A stretch of DNA of 64,000 nucleotides from Streptococcus oricebi. GTDB lineage: Bacteria > Bacillota > Bacilli > Lactobacillales > Streptococcaceae. Shown piece by piece: positions 1 through 8,367 of this stretch. The first letter of the stretch is position 1. Every line of letters starts with the position of its first letter. Position numbers and translations under genes: made by a program. The notes beneath the pieces were generated by a model, which searched no databases, had not been told where the DNA came from, and was given only the letters and a program-made list of their open reading frames with translations. The DNA lies in assembly GCF_017883985.1 (NCBI RefSeq), contig NZ_PRDG01000001.1, forward strand, positions 1 through 64,000. The letters are read 5' to 3'.

Positions 1-90
1 GTGTGGTTACTTACAGTTTACACGATTAGAGGAGTCTATGGGGATTTTTTGTTGCACTTTATTTTACAATCTATCAAGGGGAAAAAATGA
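1..90 (+). CDS. Possible 3' end of an upstream gene, cut by the window edge
   Basis: Frame 1 is open from the first base to a TGA at 88-90, which overlaps the ATG of the DUF4956 gene (ATGA). Such overlaps are usual between co-transcribed genes, so this may be the tail of a preceding operon member. The visible 29 residues are hydrophobic and end in GKK. In many firmicutes a VTC-domain (polyphosphate polymerase-like) gene precedes DUF4956 and CotH, but nothing in this short tail proves that identity. A competing reading is a stop at 27-29 in frame 3 followed by non-coding leader. Confidence 0.25.
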   Translation: MWLLTVYTIRGVYGDFLLHFILQSIKGKK

Positions 91-764
91 AGGACATTTT
101 ACGAAGCATTTTAGAAGAAAACGGTAGTTTGACCGTTCAGGAAATCATCTTACATATCTTGGCTGCGGCCCTACTTAGCGGGATTATCTATGTCTCTTAT
201 GCCTATACCCATACGGGAACCGCTTATAGTAAGAAATTCAACGTTTCTCTGATGACCTTGACTGTCCTAACAGCGACCGTTATGACAGTTATCGGAAACA
301 ATGTGGCCCTGTCTCTAGGTATGGTCGGTGCCTTGTCCGTTGTTCGTTTTCGGACGGCAATCAAGGATTCCAGAGACACTGCCTATATTTTCTGGACCAT
401 TGTAGTTGGAATTTGTTGCGGGGTTGGAGACTATATCGTGGCCTCAGTCGGTAGCAGCGTTATTTTCCTGCTTTTGCTATTTTTGGGGCAGGTTAAAAAT
501 GAAAACCGTCTCCTTTTGATTGTCAAGGGAGGCAAGGAGATTGAAATCCCCTTGGAAGGTCTGATTTTTCAATATTTCGAGGGTCAGGCTGTACAGAGGG
601 TTAAAAATACTACCAGCGGTAGCGTGGAGATGATTTTTGAAATCTCCCGCAAGACCTATGATAAAAAGATCAAACAAGGTCAGCCCCTGACTGAGAAAAT
701 CTATCAGCTAGGAGAGATTGACTACTTCAACATGGTCAGCCAAAGCGATGAAATCAATGGTTAG
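87..764 (+). CDS. DUF4956 family membrane protein
   Basis: A 225-residue membrane protein. Hydrophobic spans lie at about residues 19-40, 52-80 and 100-133. The stretch GALSVVRFRTAIKD followed by SRDTAYIFW is the signature of the DUF4956 family, and the C-terminal 90 residues are soluble and probably cytoplasmic. The start is supported by AAGGGG five bases upstream. The biochemical function of DUF4956 is unknown. Family members typically sit beside VTC-domain and CotH genes, and here the next gene is CotH-like only 5 bases away. I infer a role as a membrane component of the same surface-polymer system as the downstream glycosyltransferase. Confidence 0.85.
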   Translation: MKDILRSILEENGSLTVQEIILHILAAALLSGIIYVSYAYTHTGTAYSKKFNVSLMTLTVLTATVMTVIGNNVALSLGMVGALSVVRFRTAIKDSRDTAYIFWTIVVGICCGVGDYIVASVGSSVIFLLLLFLGQVKNENRLLLIVKGGKEIEIPLEGLIFQYFEGQAVQRVKNTTSGSVEMIFEISRKTYDKKIKQGQPLTEKIYQLGEIDYFNMVSQSDEING

Positions 765-769
765 AGCCT

Positions 770-2206
770 ATGAAAGTAAAAGTCATCTACTTTAGCACTC
801 TTATTTTGACCTTGCTCTTGGCGCTCTCACTAACCTTTTTAGAAAAGGCCAAGCCTCATTTTCGCTTTCACCATCACACCCAGGCCATAAAAAAGGTTGA
901 GCCCAAGGACCCAAAGAGCTTTCAGAGCCACCTGCCGATTATCAGTATCGATACTCATAAGCAGGCCATTCCACTCAAGCGGGAGACCGAGGCCGACTCC
1001 CAACACCAGGTCACCATTAAGAGCCAAATCAAACTTTTTGATGAGCTAGACCGCTCTCATTCCTTATCCGAAACACCAAGAGAGGTTAGTGATGCCCTCA
1101 TCGCCTATCGGGGCAATTCATCCCGGCACTTTGATAAGAAATCTTTGAAGATTAAATTTATCAACAAGAAAAAAGAGGGGCGTGATTTGTCCCTGGCTGG
1201 AATGCCCAAGGAAGCCGAATGGGTCCTGCATGGTCCTTTTTTGGATAGGACCCTTATCCGCAATTACCTCAGCTATAATATTGCAGGAGAAATTATGACC
1301 TATGCTCCCAACGTGCGCTACTGCGAGTTGGTCATCAATGGCCAGTACCAAGGGCTCTATCTGATTGTCGAAAACATCAAGCAAGGACCACACCGAGTCA
1401 ATATTGACAAGAGCGATAAACGGGCCACCCAGACCCCCTATATCGTCGAGTGGGATCGGTCTCACAAGGCTAAAAACTTGGTTGAAAATTATAGCTACTA
1501 TATTCGCCAGGCTGGGGTTTCAGGTCTCGATATTCGCTATCCAGGCTTGGACCGCTTGACTAATCGCCAGGCTCAATTCATCCAGAAGGATATTAGCCGG
1601 ATTGAAAAAGTCCTCTATTCTTATGATTTTAAGCAATATCCTCGCTACATCGACCGGGAATCCTTTGCAGAATACTTTATCATCAATGAATTTTTCCGCA
1701 ATGCAGATGCCGGTAAGTTCTCAACCTATCTCTATAAGGACCTAAGAGATAAGATGAAGCTGGTTGTTTGGGACTTCAATAATGCCTTTGACAATCAAAT
1801 CGAAACAGCCTATGACGAAAGTGGTTTTACCATGCTTGATGTCCCTTGGTTTAGCATGCTGCTCAAGGACCCAGCCTTTGTTGACTTGGTTATCAAAAAA
1901 TACCATGAATTGAGGAAAAACAAGCTTAAGACCGATTATTTGACCAAGTATGTCGATCAGACTGTTGACTTTTTGGGGCCAGCTATTGAGCGAAACAATG
2001 CCAAGTGGGGCTATGTCTTTGAGATGAAAAAGCCGGATAGTTTCAACTATTTAAAGCCCTATAATCGTAATCTGACCAGCTATAATCAGTCGGTCAAGCA
2101 GCTCAAGGACTTTATCAAGCGACGGGGCTCTTGGTTAGACCGTCACATTGAAACCCTCTACCAATATAGCTCAACTTCTAAGAATGCCAACACCTTGTTG
2201 GAGTGA
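770..2206 (+). CDS. CotH kinase family protein, membrane-anchored
   Basis: The 478-residue product begins with one membrane segment (residues 5-25) and then a CotH domain spanning roughly 75-440. Diagnostic features are RGNSSR at 114-119 followed by KKSLKIKF, the central GQYQGLYLIVENI around 192-203, and VVWDFNNAFDN at 332-342, which supplies the conserved Asp of the family's kinase-like active site. CotH proteins of Bacillus spores phosphorylate coat proteins outside the cytoplasm. The substrate here is unknown. In firmicutes, CotH genes that pair with DUF4956 and glycosyltransferase genes are thought to belong to surface-polysaccharide loci, and this arrangement fits. The stop overlaps the region just before the next gene. 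Confidence 0.85.
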   Translation: MKVKVIYFSTLILTLLLALSLTFLEKAKPHFRFHHHTQAIKKVEPKDPKSFQSHLPIISIDTHKQAIPLKRETEADSQHQVTIKSQIKLFDELDRSHSLSETPREVSDALIAYRGNSSRHFDKKSLKIKFINKKKEGRDLSLAGMPKEAEWVLHGPFLDRTLIRNYLSYNIAGEIMTYAPNVRYCELVINGQYQGLYLIVENIKQGPHRVNIDKSDKRATQTPYIVEWDRSHKAKNLVENYSYYIRQAGVSGLDIRYPGLDRLTNRQAQFIQKDISRIEKVLYSYDFKQYPRYIDRESFAEYFIINEFFRNADAGKFSTYLYKDLRDKMKLVVWDFNNAFDNQIETAYDESGFTMLDVPWFSMLLKDPAFVDLVIKKYHELRKNKLKTDYLTKYVDQTVDFLGPAIERNNAKWGYVFEMKKPDSFNYLKPYNRNLTSYNQSVKQLKDFIKRRGSWLDRHIETLYQYSSTSKNANTLLE

Positions 2207-2214
2207 GGACTGCC

Positions 2215-4374
2215 ATGAAGAAATATTTACTATTAGTTTGTGCCCTCACCCTCTTGTCTGGAGGAATCTATTATCTGATTTATTTTGACGGCAGTCTTTA
2301 CCTGCCCAAGGGCCAAGAGGGGAGAGCCGTTCAGACCAACTTTCAGATTAAGGGTCGACAAATCCAAGCAAGCAGCCAAGGCAAGGAGCCTTTTACAGTC
2401 AAGGGAGTCGATATTGAGAGCTCCTTGGCCGGTCATCATAACAATGAATTTGCCATTGGTAAAAAGAAATATCTGGACTGGTTGCAAAAGATTGCAGCAA
2501 TGGGGGCCAATACCATTCGAGTTAAAACGATTATGGATGTCGACTTCTATGAAGCCCTTGCTGAGCACAATAAAAAAGCCCCTAGCCCTCTTTATCTGCT
2601 CCAGGGAATCCGCATCAATGACTACCGAAATAATTCAGCCATAAGCGGAACAGATAAGAAATTTCAAGGGCAATTAGTCCAGGACGCAAAGACAGTAGTT
2701 GATGTGATTCATGGCCGCAAACGCATGTGGAATCATGAATCAGGTGCTAGCAACCACTATCGGAAAGATGTCTCCAAGTGGGTCTTGGCCTTTATCGTCG
2801 GTGATGACTGGAATAGCGGAACAGTAGCTTATACCAATCATCAAGAGCAGGCCCAACCCTTCAAGGGCAAGTATTTTGTCAGCAAAAGCTCAGCTAATTC
2901 TTTTGAAGTCATGCTAGCTCAGGTAATGGAAGAATTAGTCCAGTATGAGACAGACAAGTATGGTTGGCAGCACCTGCTATCCTTTGCTAATTCAGCCTTT
3001 AACGATCCCTTTGACTATCGCAAGCCCTTTGCGGATCAGGCACCCAAATATAGCCGGCTGGATATAGAGCAAATAAAGAGTCAAAAGACCTTTAAAACAG
3101 GCCTTTTCGCCTCCTACCAGCTCCTGGATATCCATCCCAAGTTCAAGGACTATCTACTTTTAAATAAAGCCGGTGTCAATAGCAAGCTTTTATCTGCTAT
3201 TAAAAAACTACCTACCTTACAGGCCTATGTCAAGTTATTAACTAGCTACCATCAGGTTCCCGTCATGGTGACAGGCTATGGCTACTCAACCGCCAGAGGG
3301 ATTGAACAGACCAAGATAAATGACCTTCATTTCCCTCTTTCCGAGACAGACCAAGGTAAGTACCTAGTCAAGGACTACAAAGCTTTTCTGGCCGCAGGTA
3401 CGGTCGGAGCAACCATTCATTCCTGGCAGGATGACTGGAACAGTCGCTCCTGGAATACCTCCTTTGCTACCAATCCTCATGAGAATTTCCTCTGGCATGA
3501 CCTCCAGGTCAGCAATTCCGCCTATGGTCTCTTGGCTTTTGAGAATACAAGCAAGAAGCATATCCTCAACGGCAAAAAGGACCAGAAGGAATGGGAAGAG
3601 AGTAAAGATAAGCTGGGCCAGACTTCTAAGAAGGAAGGTCAGCTAATGGTCGACTATGACGAGACCTATCTCTATTTTGCCATTGAAAGAAAGTCCAAGA
3701 CCGATAACAAGTGGCTGATTCCGATTGATGTGACCCCTAAATCAGGTAGTAAAAAGATGGAAAACAGCAAGCTTCGGTTTGAAAAAGCGGCTGACTTTGT
3801 GCTCAAGATTGATACCAAAGGCCAGAGCCAAATCCTGGTTCAAGAACGCTATAATGCCACCGAGGCCAATTATTCCATGCAAACCCGAGGAGTAGACTCC
3901 TTTATCAGACCACCAGCCAAGGACTCTCCGGTCTTTAATCCAATCGAGATGGTCCTCAAGAACAATCAAATTTTTGAAAACATTGAAAAAGCCAGCCGGG
4001 AGTCTAAATGGTTGCCCAAGTATGAAACTGGTAAGCTCCGTCTGGGAAATGGAGAAAGAGGGGCAAGCAACTTTGACTCCAGAAGCGACTTGGCGGTCAG
4101 CGACCACTTGATTGAGGGGCGGATTCCCCTACATCTACTGAATTTTTCTAATCCAGCAGATGCCAAGGTCCACGATGATTATTATGAAAAGTATGGTGTA
4201 GAAGATTTAACAATTCAGGCCCTATCTCTAGGTATCAGTAAGCCAGACAAGGAGGAAGTAGTGCAAATGGCCGATTTTCCTCTAAGTAAATGGGAGAAGC
4301 CTCAGGTTGACGATGTCCTCAAGGCTTCCTATAAATTGCTGCAGGAGGCCTGGACCAGAAAGGAAAACAAATGA
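2215..4374 (+). CDS. Exported glycoside hydrolase-like protein
   Basis: The ATG at 2215 has GAGG six bases upstream and opens with a typical N-terminal membrane/signal segment (MKKYLLLVCALTLLSGG), so I prefer it to the in-frame GTG at 2203. The product has about 719 residues. The region after residue 60 (VKGVDIESS, then MGANTIRVKTIMD) and PVMVTGYGYS near residue 345 resemble a TIM-barrel glycosidase or glucanosyltransferase fold. The C-terminal third (YDETYLYFAIERK) looks like a beta-sandwich carbohydrate-binding module. I do not recognise a named family. Its place between CotH and a polysaccharide synthase suggests that it trims, transfers or releases the polymer made by the downstream enzyme. 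Its stop overlaps the next start. Confidence 0.7.
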   Translation: MKKYLLLVCALTLLSGGIYYLIYFDGSLYLPKGQEGRAVQTNFQIKGRQIQASSQGKEPFTVKGVDIESSLAGHHNNEFAIGKKKYLDWLQKIAAMGANTIRVKTIMDVDFYEALAEHNKKAPSPLYLLQGIRINDYRNNSAISGTDKKFQGQLVQDAKTVVDVIHGRKRMWNHESGASNHYRKDVSKWVLAFIVGDDWNSGTVAYTNHQEQAQPFKGKYFVSKSSANSFEVMLAQVMEELVQYETDKYGWQHLLSFANSAFNDPFDYRKPFADQAPKYSRLDIEQIKSQKTFKTGLFASYQLLDIHPKFKDYLLLNKAGVNSKLLSAIKKLPTLQAYVKLLTSYHQVPVMVTGYGYSTARGIEQTKINDLHFPLSETDQGKYLVKDYKAFLAAGTVGATIHSWQDDWNSRSWNTSFATNPHENFLWHDLQVSNSAYGLLAFENTSKKHILNGKKDQKEWEESKDKLGQTSKKEGQLMVDYDETYLYFAIERKSKTDNKWLIPIDVTPKSGSKKMENSKLRFEKAADFVLKIDTKGQSQILVQERYNATEANYSMQTRGVDSFIRPPAKDSPVFNPIEMVLKNNQIFENIEKASRESKWLPKYETGKLRLGNGERGASNFDSRSDLAVSDHLIEGRIPLHLLNFSNPADAKVHDDYYEKYGVEDLTIQALSLGISKPDKEEVVQMADFPLSKWEKPQVDDVLKASYKLLQEAWTRKENK

Positions 4375-4478
4375 TTTATAGCCTGCTTTACTTTTATCTG
4401 ATTATTTGCTTGGCCATTTTTGCCTTTAATCTAGCCTATTTTTTCTATCGAAAAAAGCGCTTGAAAAAGAAGAAGTAG
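4371..4478 (+). CDS. Small single-span membrane protein, 35 residues
   Basis: An ATG at 4371 overlaps the TGA of the glycosidase-like gene (ATGA) and opens a 35-codon frame ending in TAG at 4476-4478. It encodes MIYSLLYFYLIICLAIFAFN followed by a few more apolar residues and a very basic tail (RKKRLKKKK): one membrane helix with a positive cytoplasmic C-terminus. The glycosyltransferase start lies 9 bases further on, so the frame fills an otherwise empty slot in a tight operon. Several synthase-dependent polysaccharide systems carry tiny membrane partners (for example IcaD or PgaD). By position this could play that role, although I see no sequence similarity. Confidence 0.65.
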   Translation: MIYSLLYFYLIICLAIFAFNLAYFFYRKKRLKKKK

Positions 4479-4487
4479 GAGGAACAA

Positions 4488-5924
4488 ATGAAGACGGATA
4501 TCATTTATACATTTTTGCAAGTTTCTCAGCTCCTTTTTTTAGTCTACCTAATTGCCTATGCTAGTTTCCTCTTGATTTCTCTGGTCGTTGCCGGGACCCA
4601 TCTTCACGAAAAAAGCAAGAAAAGAAAAAGCCAGCCCAAGGCTGAACCACTTGGCCTAGCCGCCAAACTAGCAGTCTCTGTCCTAGTTCCCGCCTATAAT
4701 GAAGAAGTAACTATTATCGAATCTCTTACTTCCTTGTTAAATCTAGACTATGATGACTATGAAATCATCGTGATTGATGATGGTTCTAAAGATCAGACCG
4801 CCCAGCTTGTAAGAGAACACTTTGGTCTAGAGCCCAGCCAGCGCAGGATTGACTTTCAAATTCCCTGCCAAAATTATAAAGGGATTTGGGAGAAGAATCT
4901 AGGCAAGGTCCACCTAACCCTGATTCAAAAGGAAAATGGCGGAAAAGGCGATGCTCTTAATATGGGCATCAATGCCGCTTCCTATGACTATTTTCTCTGC
5001 CTGGACGCAGACTCTATGCTCCAAAGAGACTCTCTAAAGCATATTGTAACTCCTGTCTTAGAAGAAGAAGACGTGATTGCAGTAGGAGGTTTGGTCCAAG
5101 TCGCCCAGGGTCTTAGCATGGTTAATGGGGAGTTCCAATCCTATAAGCTCCCTTGGAAACTCCTAGCCTGCTCTCAGGTTATCGAGTATGACTGCTCTTT
5201 TTTAGGCTCTCGGATTTTACTGGATTATCTCAAGAGCAATCTGATTATCTCTGGTGCCTTCGGCCTCTTTAAGCGAGATTTGGTCCTAGCCGCAGGAGGC
5301 TATGATAGGCAAACTTTGGGAGAAGATATGGAGCTAGTCATGAAACTCCACTTTTTCTGCCGCAATAATAATATCCCCTATCAGATTCGCTATGAGAGCA
5401 ATGCCGTTTGCTGGAGTCAGGCCCCAGTGAACCTAGGTGATCTCTGCAAGCAAAGACGCCGTTGGTTTTTAGGCCTCTTTCAATGCCTTGTAAAATACCG
5501 GACTATCTTTGTCAATCCACGCTTTGGCCTAGTAGGCTTTCTTTCCTATCTCTATTACCTACTTTTTGAGCTCCTTTCTCCCTTTGTAGAGCTTTTTGGA
5601 GCCCTAGCTATTCTAATTTCCCTGGTCTTTTACCAGCTTAATCTAGGCTATTTCTTTTCCTTGTTTTCCCTTTATATTCTCTACTGCACCATGATGACCC
5701 TGACTTCCTTTCTTCAAAGGGCCTATTCCCAGCAGTTGCTTTTAAAGGCTACGGATATCTTTACAGTTGTCTATGCCGCAATTTTCCGCTATCTCTTTCT
5801 CCATTGGATTCTCAACTGGGTCAGAGTTACTAGCTTTTTCGGCTACCAAAAGAAGAAGAAGGTATGGGGAGATCTTAAAAGAGAGAAGCAGTTGGACAAT
5901 CTAGATATATTAAAAAACAGCTAA
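4488..5924 (+). CDS. Processive family 2 glycosyltransferase (polysaccharide synthase)
   Basis: The 478-residue membrane enzyme carries all landmarks of processive inverting GT2 synthases: SVLVPAYNEE (64-73), DDG at 97-99, DAD at 173-175 (metal and sugar-nucleotide binding), ED at 279-280 (general base) and QRRRW at 322-326. One membrane segment precedes the catalytic domain (residues 10-36) and about four follow it (345-450), the layout of IcaA/PgaC, hyaluronan and cellulose synthases. It would polymerise a sugar from UDP donors and export it. The sugar cannot be told from motifs. RBS AGGAGGA is seven bases upstream. It is the last gene of the locus, and its stop codon lies in the loop of the terminator. 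Confidence 0.88.
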   Translation: MKTDIIYTFLQVSQLLFLVYLIAYASFLLISLVVAGTHLHEKSKKRKSQPKAEPLGLAAKLAVSVLVPAYNEEVTIIESLTSLLNLDYDDYEIIVIDDGSKDQTAQLVREHFGLEPSQRRIDFQIPCQNYKGIWEKNLGKVHLTLIQKENGGKGDALNMGINAASYDYFLCLDADSMLQRDSLKHIVTPVLEEEDVIAVGGLVQVAQGLSMVNGEFQSYKLPWKLLACSQVIEYDCSFLGSRILLDYLKSNLIISGAFGLFKRDLVLAAGGYDRQTLGEDMELVMKLHFFCRNNNIPYQIRYESNAVCWSQAPVNLGDLCKQRRRWFLGLFQCLVKYRTIFVNPRFGLVGFLSYLYYLLFELLSPFVELFGALAILISLVFYQLNLGYFFSLFSLYILYCTMMTLTSFLQRAYSQQLLLKATDIFTVVYAAIFRYLFLHWILNWVRVTSFFGYQKKKKVWGDLKREKQLDNLDILKNS

Positions 5925-5935
5925 GGCTGTTTTTT
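5912..5935 (+). terminator. Rho-independent terminator of the polysaccharide locus
   Basis: AAAAAACAGC, loop TAAG, GCTGTTTTTT. The stop codon of the glycosyltransferase is inside the loop, so no further gene belongs to this operon. Confidence 0.85.
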
Positions 5936-6014
5936 GCTTTGAAATTCTGAAAATGAAGAAGTAGTCCCGCATTCAACTTAATCCTTGCCAGTTAAAATAA
6001 GGAGCAAGAATAAG

Positions 6015-6042
6015 ATGTAACATAATTAAGTTTATGTAAATT
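6015..6042. repeat. Imperfect palindrome at the 3' end of xerS
   Basis: ATGTAACATA and TATGTAAAT flank an AT-rich spacer and overlap the xerS stop codon. The element matches about 21 of 28 positions of the perfect palindrome at 10397-10424. It may act as a weak terminator for xerS. The downstream T-run on the - strand is poor. Confidence 0.4.
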
Positions 6043-7111
6043 AAAGTTTATCTAGAGCATTCTTTTGTTCATCATTAACGATATGGGTATAGAGGTCGGT
6101 TACCTGGGTGCTAGCATGTCCCAGCTGATGGGAGACCAAAACTTGAGACTTGGTAGCGTCATAGAGACGGGTAGCTAGGGTGTGACGTAGTTTGTGAGGG
6201 GTAACTCGGACCTTGAAGTCTTCCGAATACTTGGCCACCATTTTTTCGACACTAGAGGCATCGATTCGGTTGGGTCGGCCCCGATACTCAGTCAAGAAGA
6301 AAGCCAAATCATTCTTTTCAGCCTTATAGCGTTTTTGGCGAATGGCCAGATAAGCCTCTAGATAGGGTCTAGCAAAGGCAGCAACATTGACAGAGTCCCT
6401 TTTGCCCCCCTTACGGGTCACCTCGATGACCATCATCTTTAGATTCAAATCCTTGAGATTAAGATTGACAGCCTCAGACAGACGGACTCCCGAGGCCAGC
6501 AGTAGGGCAATTATGGCTAAATCTCTCTCCTTGTTTTTCTCAAAAGAGGAGAGGGCCCTTGTAGATAGACTTTGAGGATAAACCTCTTCAATGTGCTTAA
6601 GAAATTGTTCGGTCTCCTCACCCAAAAAGAGTTTCTGCTTGATATTCTCGGCCCGAGCAGCCAGGGTTTCCTTTTTCTTTTTAGTTGCAACCTTCTTCAT
6701 CACATTGCGATAAAAATAGGGCTCTCCTTGCTCATTTTCAACCTCTTCAGTCAAATATTTATAAAGACTAGATAGAGCCGACAAGGTCCGGTTGATGGTT
6801 GTCTGAGAAACTCCCTTTTGCCTAGTATTGGCATTGAGCAAGGGACGTTCGCGTAGGTAGAGAATAAAGGCTTCCAAGTCCTTTTTAGTCAAGTTTTCTA
6901 GCACATCAAGGGGAATGGCAGCAATCTCATTCTCAGTTGAAATACCCGAATCTAAAATCCAGTCAAAAAAGCGTTTGTATTCTTTCAGATATTCATAGAG
7001 GGTTGTAAAACTATAAGGGACAGCCAACTTTGATTGATAGTATTCTAAGACATACCAGGGCATGAGCGGCTTTAACTCCTCGATTCTTTCCAGTAATTTA
7101 TCTCGTTTCAT
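6041..7111 (-). CDS. xerS: Tyrosine recombinase XerS
   Basis: At 356 residues it matches the streptococcal single-recombinase XerS in length and sequence. It resolves chromosome dimers at difSL in concert with the FtsK-type DNA translocase at the septum. The N-terminal SAM-like DNA-binding domain (about 15-125) opens with [18 protein letters not shown]. The catalytic domain shows R210, the H306-K-L-R309 motif, H332 in LGHAS and the nucleophile Y341 in DLYTH. Its target site lies 62 bases upstream of the start, the arrangement typical of streptococci and lactococci. The promoter overlaps that site, which suggests that the enzyme may regulate its own transcription. Confidence 0.96.
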   Translation of the reverse strand: MKRDKLLERIEELKPLMPWYVLEYYQSKLAVPYSFTTLYEYLKEYKRFFDWILDSGISTENEIAAIPLDVLENLTKKDLEAFILYLRERPLLNANTRQKGVSQTTINRTLSALSSLYKYLTEEVENEQGEPYFYRNVMKKVATKKKKETLAARAENIKQKLFLGEETEQFLKHIEEVYPQSLSTRALSSFEKNKERDLAIIALLLASGVRLSEAVNLNLKDLNLKMMVIEVTRKGGKRDSVNVAAFARPYLEAYLAIRQKRYKAEKNDLAFFLTEYRGRPNRIDASSVEKMVAKYSEDFKVRVTPHKLRHTLATRLYDATKSQVLVSHQLGHASTQVTDLYTHIVNDEQKNALDKL

Positions 7112-7149
7112 GCTGATTCAACTCCAGACTCTTTTTTCTTCCTAATAGT

Positions 7150-7178
7150 AGTATAGCATAGACTGGGATATTTTTCAA
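7150..7178 (-). promoter_or_regulatory. xerS promoter
   Basis: On the - strand, TTGAAA (7173-7178), a 17-base spacer and TATACT (7150-7155) with an upstream TG (extended -10). The -35 hexamer is formed by the outermost six bases of the difSL site, so recombinase binding and transcription initiation should compete. Confidence 0.7.
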
Positions 7179-7203
7179 GAAAATTATAGTTTTTCGGAAA
7201 GAT
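7173..7203 (-). other. difSL: difSL-like chromosome dimer resolution site
   Basis: A 31-bp sequence made of two arms around a TTATAG/CTATAA centre. On the - strand it reads ATCTTTCCGAAAAA, then CTATAA, then TTTTCTTGAAA. From memory it closely resembles the lactococcal and streptococcal difSL consensus, and it lies directly upstream of xerS as in those genomes. It marks the replication terminus. Strand bias flips here: genes to the left run on +, nearly all long operons to the right on -. Confidence 0.9.
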
Positions 7204-7218
7204 GATAGAGGGAAAATA

Positions 7219-7250
7219 GAACCAAAGCCAGTAAGGGCTATCCTTGGTTC
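7219..7250 (-). terminator. Possible terminator of the unknown gene beyond difSL
   Basis: GAACCAA (7219-7225) pairs with TTGGTTC (7244-7250), with an inner AGCC/GGCT pairing. On the - strand it is followed by TATTTTCCC, a modest T-run. It lies between the unknown gene's stop at 7280 and difSL, so it would keep read-through transcription off the recombination site. Confidence 0.45.
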
Positions 7251-7279
7251 TTGATAGCTCTCGATTTTTTTCTTTTCAG

Positions 7280-8287
7280 TTAGTTCTCTTTAGGGTTAAG
7301 AACGACTTCTTTATACTCATCAAAATTCTGGTCTTTAAAAGTTTTAGAAAAAACTTTTTCCTTTTTTCCATATCTTAGCTTAATTTTTAATTCTGTATTT
7401 AAGGAACCTGTCTTTCCCTTTTTGCTCTTATTACTTAAGAGAAATTCATAGTTGTTTTTTATGTGATAGACAGGAAACAAAAAATTGTTTTGGTGGATAT
7501 ACCAGGGACCAAATAAATGTTGAACAATGCCATAGGGAGAAAAGGTATTAACCCCTTCCTTCATTCTTTCAAGGTCGGTGTTGGAAATCATTATATCTTT
7601 AATGTCAGCAAGCGCTACTTCTTGTAGTGCTGAAGAATTTTTAAGCAACCAAAAATAATCATTGATTTCCCTTTTTCCGGTCTTTAATTTTGCCTTAATA
7701 AGTCTTGTGGGATATTTATCCCATAAATCCCCATCTCTGACTGTTATGGAATCTCCAGTTCTAAAAAAATAAAAGATATATTTGGAGTCTTGGTATTTTT
7801 CCCTATCCTGAGGACTGAGCCTCATCCGAGAAACTAGCTCCTCGTTAGTGTGATTATCGAAATTCCTTCCACGATGAAAAGGATTTTGATAATCAATTGG
7901 AAAACTAAGTTGTGAATCGTTAAAGGAAATTCTGGAGGGAGCGTATACTTTCTTGTTTTCCTTTAGCCACTTAAGGTAGTCATCGAAGGAATGAATGCTT
8001 TCAAAGAAACTCTGATTGTCAGTATCTATTAGATTGAAGAATTGCAACTTTTCAACATAAATGGAACGATATTCGGATTTAGGGAGTTCTTGGACTTCAC
8101 TAATCTGAACAAAGGAATCCTCTTTTTTATCAATTGTTTGTATGTCTAATTTTTTAATAGGTTCTGATAACAAGGCATAGGCAAAAGTAAGCAGGAATGC
8201 TAGAAAGATAAATTTTCCTATTTTATCTTCAAACGAAGCCTTTTTCCGACCATCTGTTTTTAATTTTTTTCGAGTTTGTATTTTCAT
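7280..8287 (-). CDS. Unknown membrane-anchored protein
   Basis: I do not recognise this protein. Translation probably starts at the ATG at 8287 (MKIQTRKKLK), which has CGGAAA upstream, giving 335 residues. An upstream in-frame ATG at 8332 would add 15 residues without a good RBS. A basic N-terminus is followed by one membrane segment (about residues 24-40, KFIFLAFLLTFAYALL) and a large, charged, probably extracellular domain rich in Tyr, Phe and Lys. No lipobox, repeats or sortase signal are present. It stands alone between difSL and ffh, with more AT-rich codon use than its neighbours, as expected for accessory DNA near the terminus. Confidence 0.6.
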   Translation of the reverse strand: MKIQTRKKLKTDGRKKASFEDKIGKFIFLAFLLTFAYALLSEPIKKLDIQTIDKKEDSFVQISEVQELPKSEYRSIYVEKLQFFNLIDTDNQSFFESIHSFDDYLKWLKENKKVYAPSRISFNDSQLSFPIDYQNPFHRGRNFDNHTNEELVSRMRLSPQDREKYQDSKYIFYFFRTGDSITVRDGDLWDKYPTRLIKAKLKTGKREINDYFWLLKNSSALQEVALADIKDIMISNTDLERMKEGVNTFSPYGIVQHLFGPWYIHQNNFLFPVYHIKNNYEFLLSNKSKKGKTGSLNTELKIKLRYGKKEKVFSKTFKDQNFDEYKEVVLNPKEN

Positions 8288-8367
8288 TATTTCCGTATAT
8301 CTTATTTCTACTGTTAGAGAAAAACAAGTCACATCAATGTAACTTGTTTATATAGATAGCTAATTTT

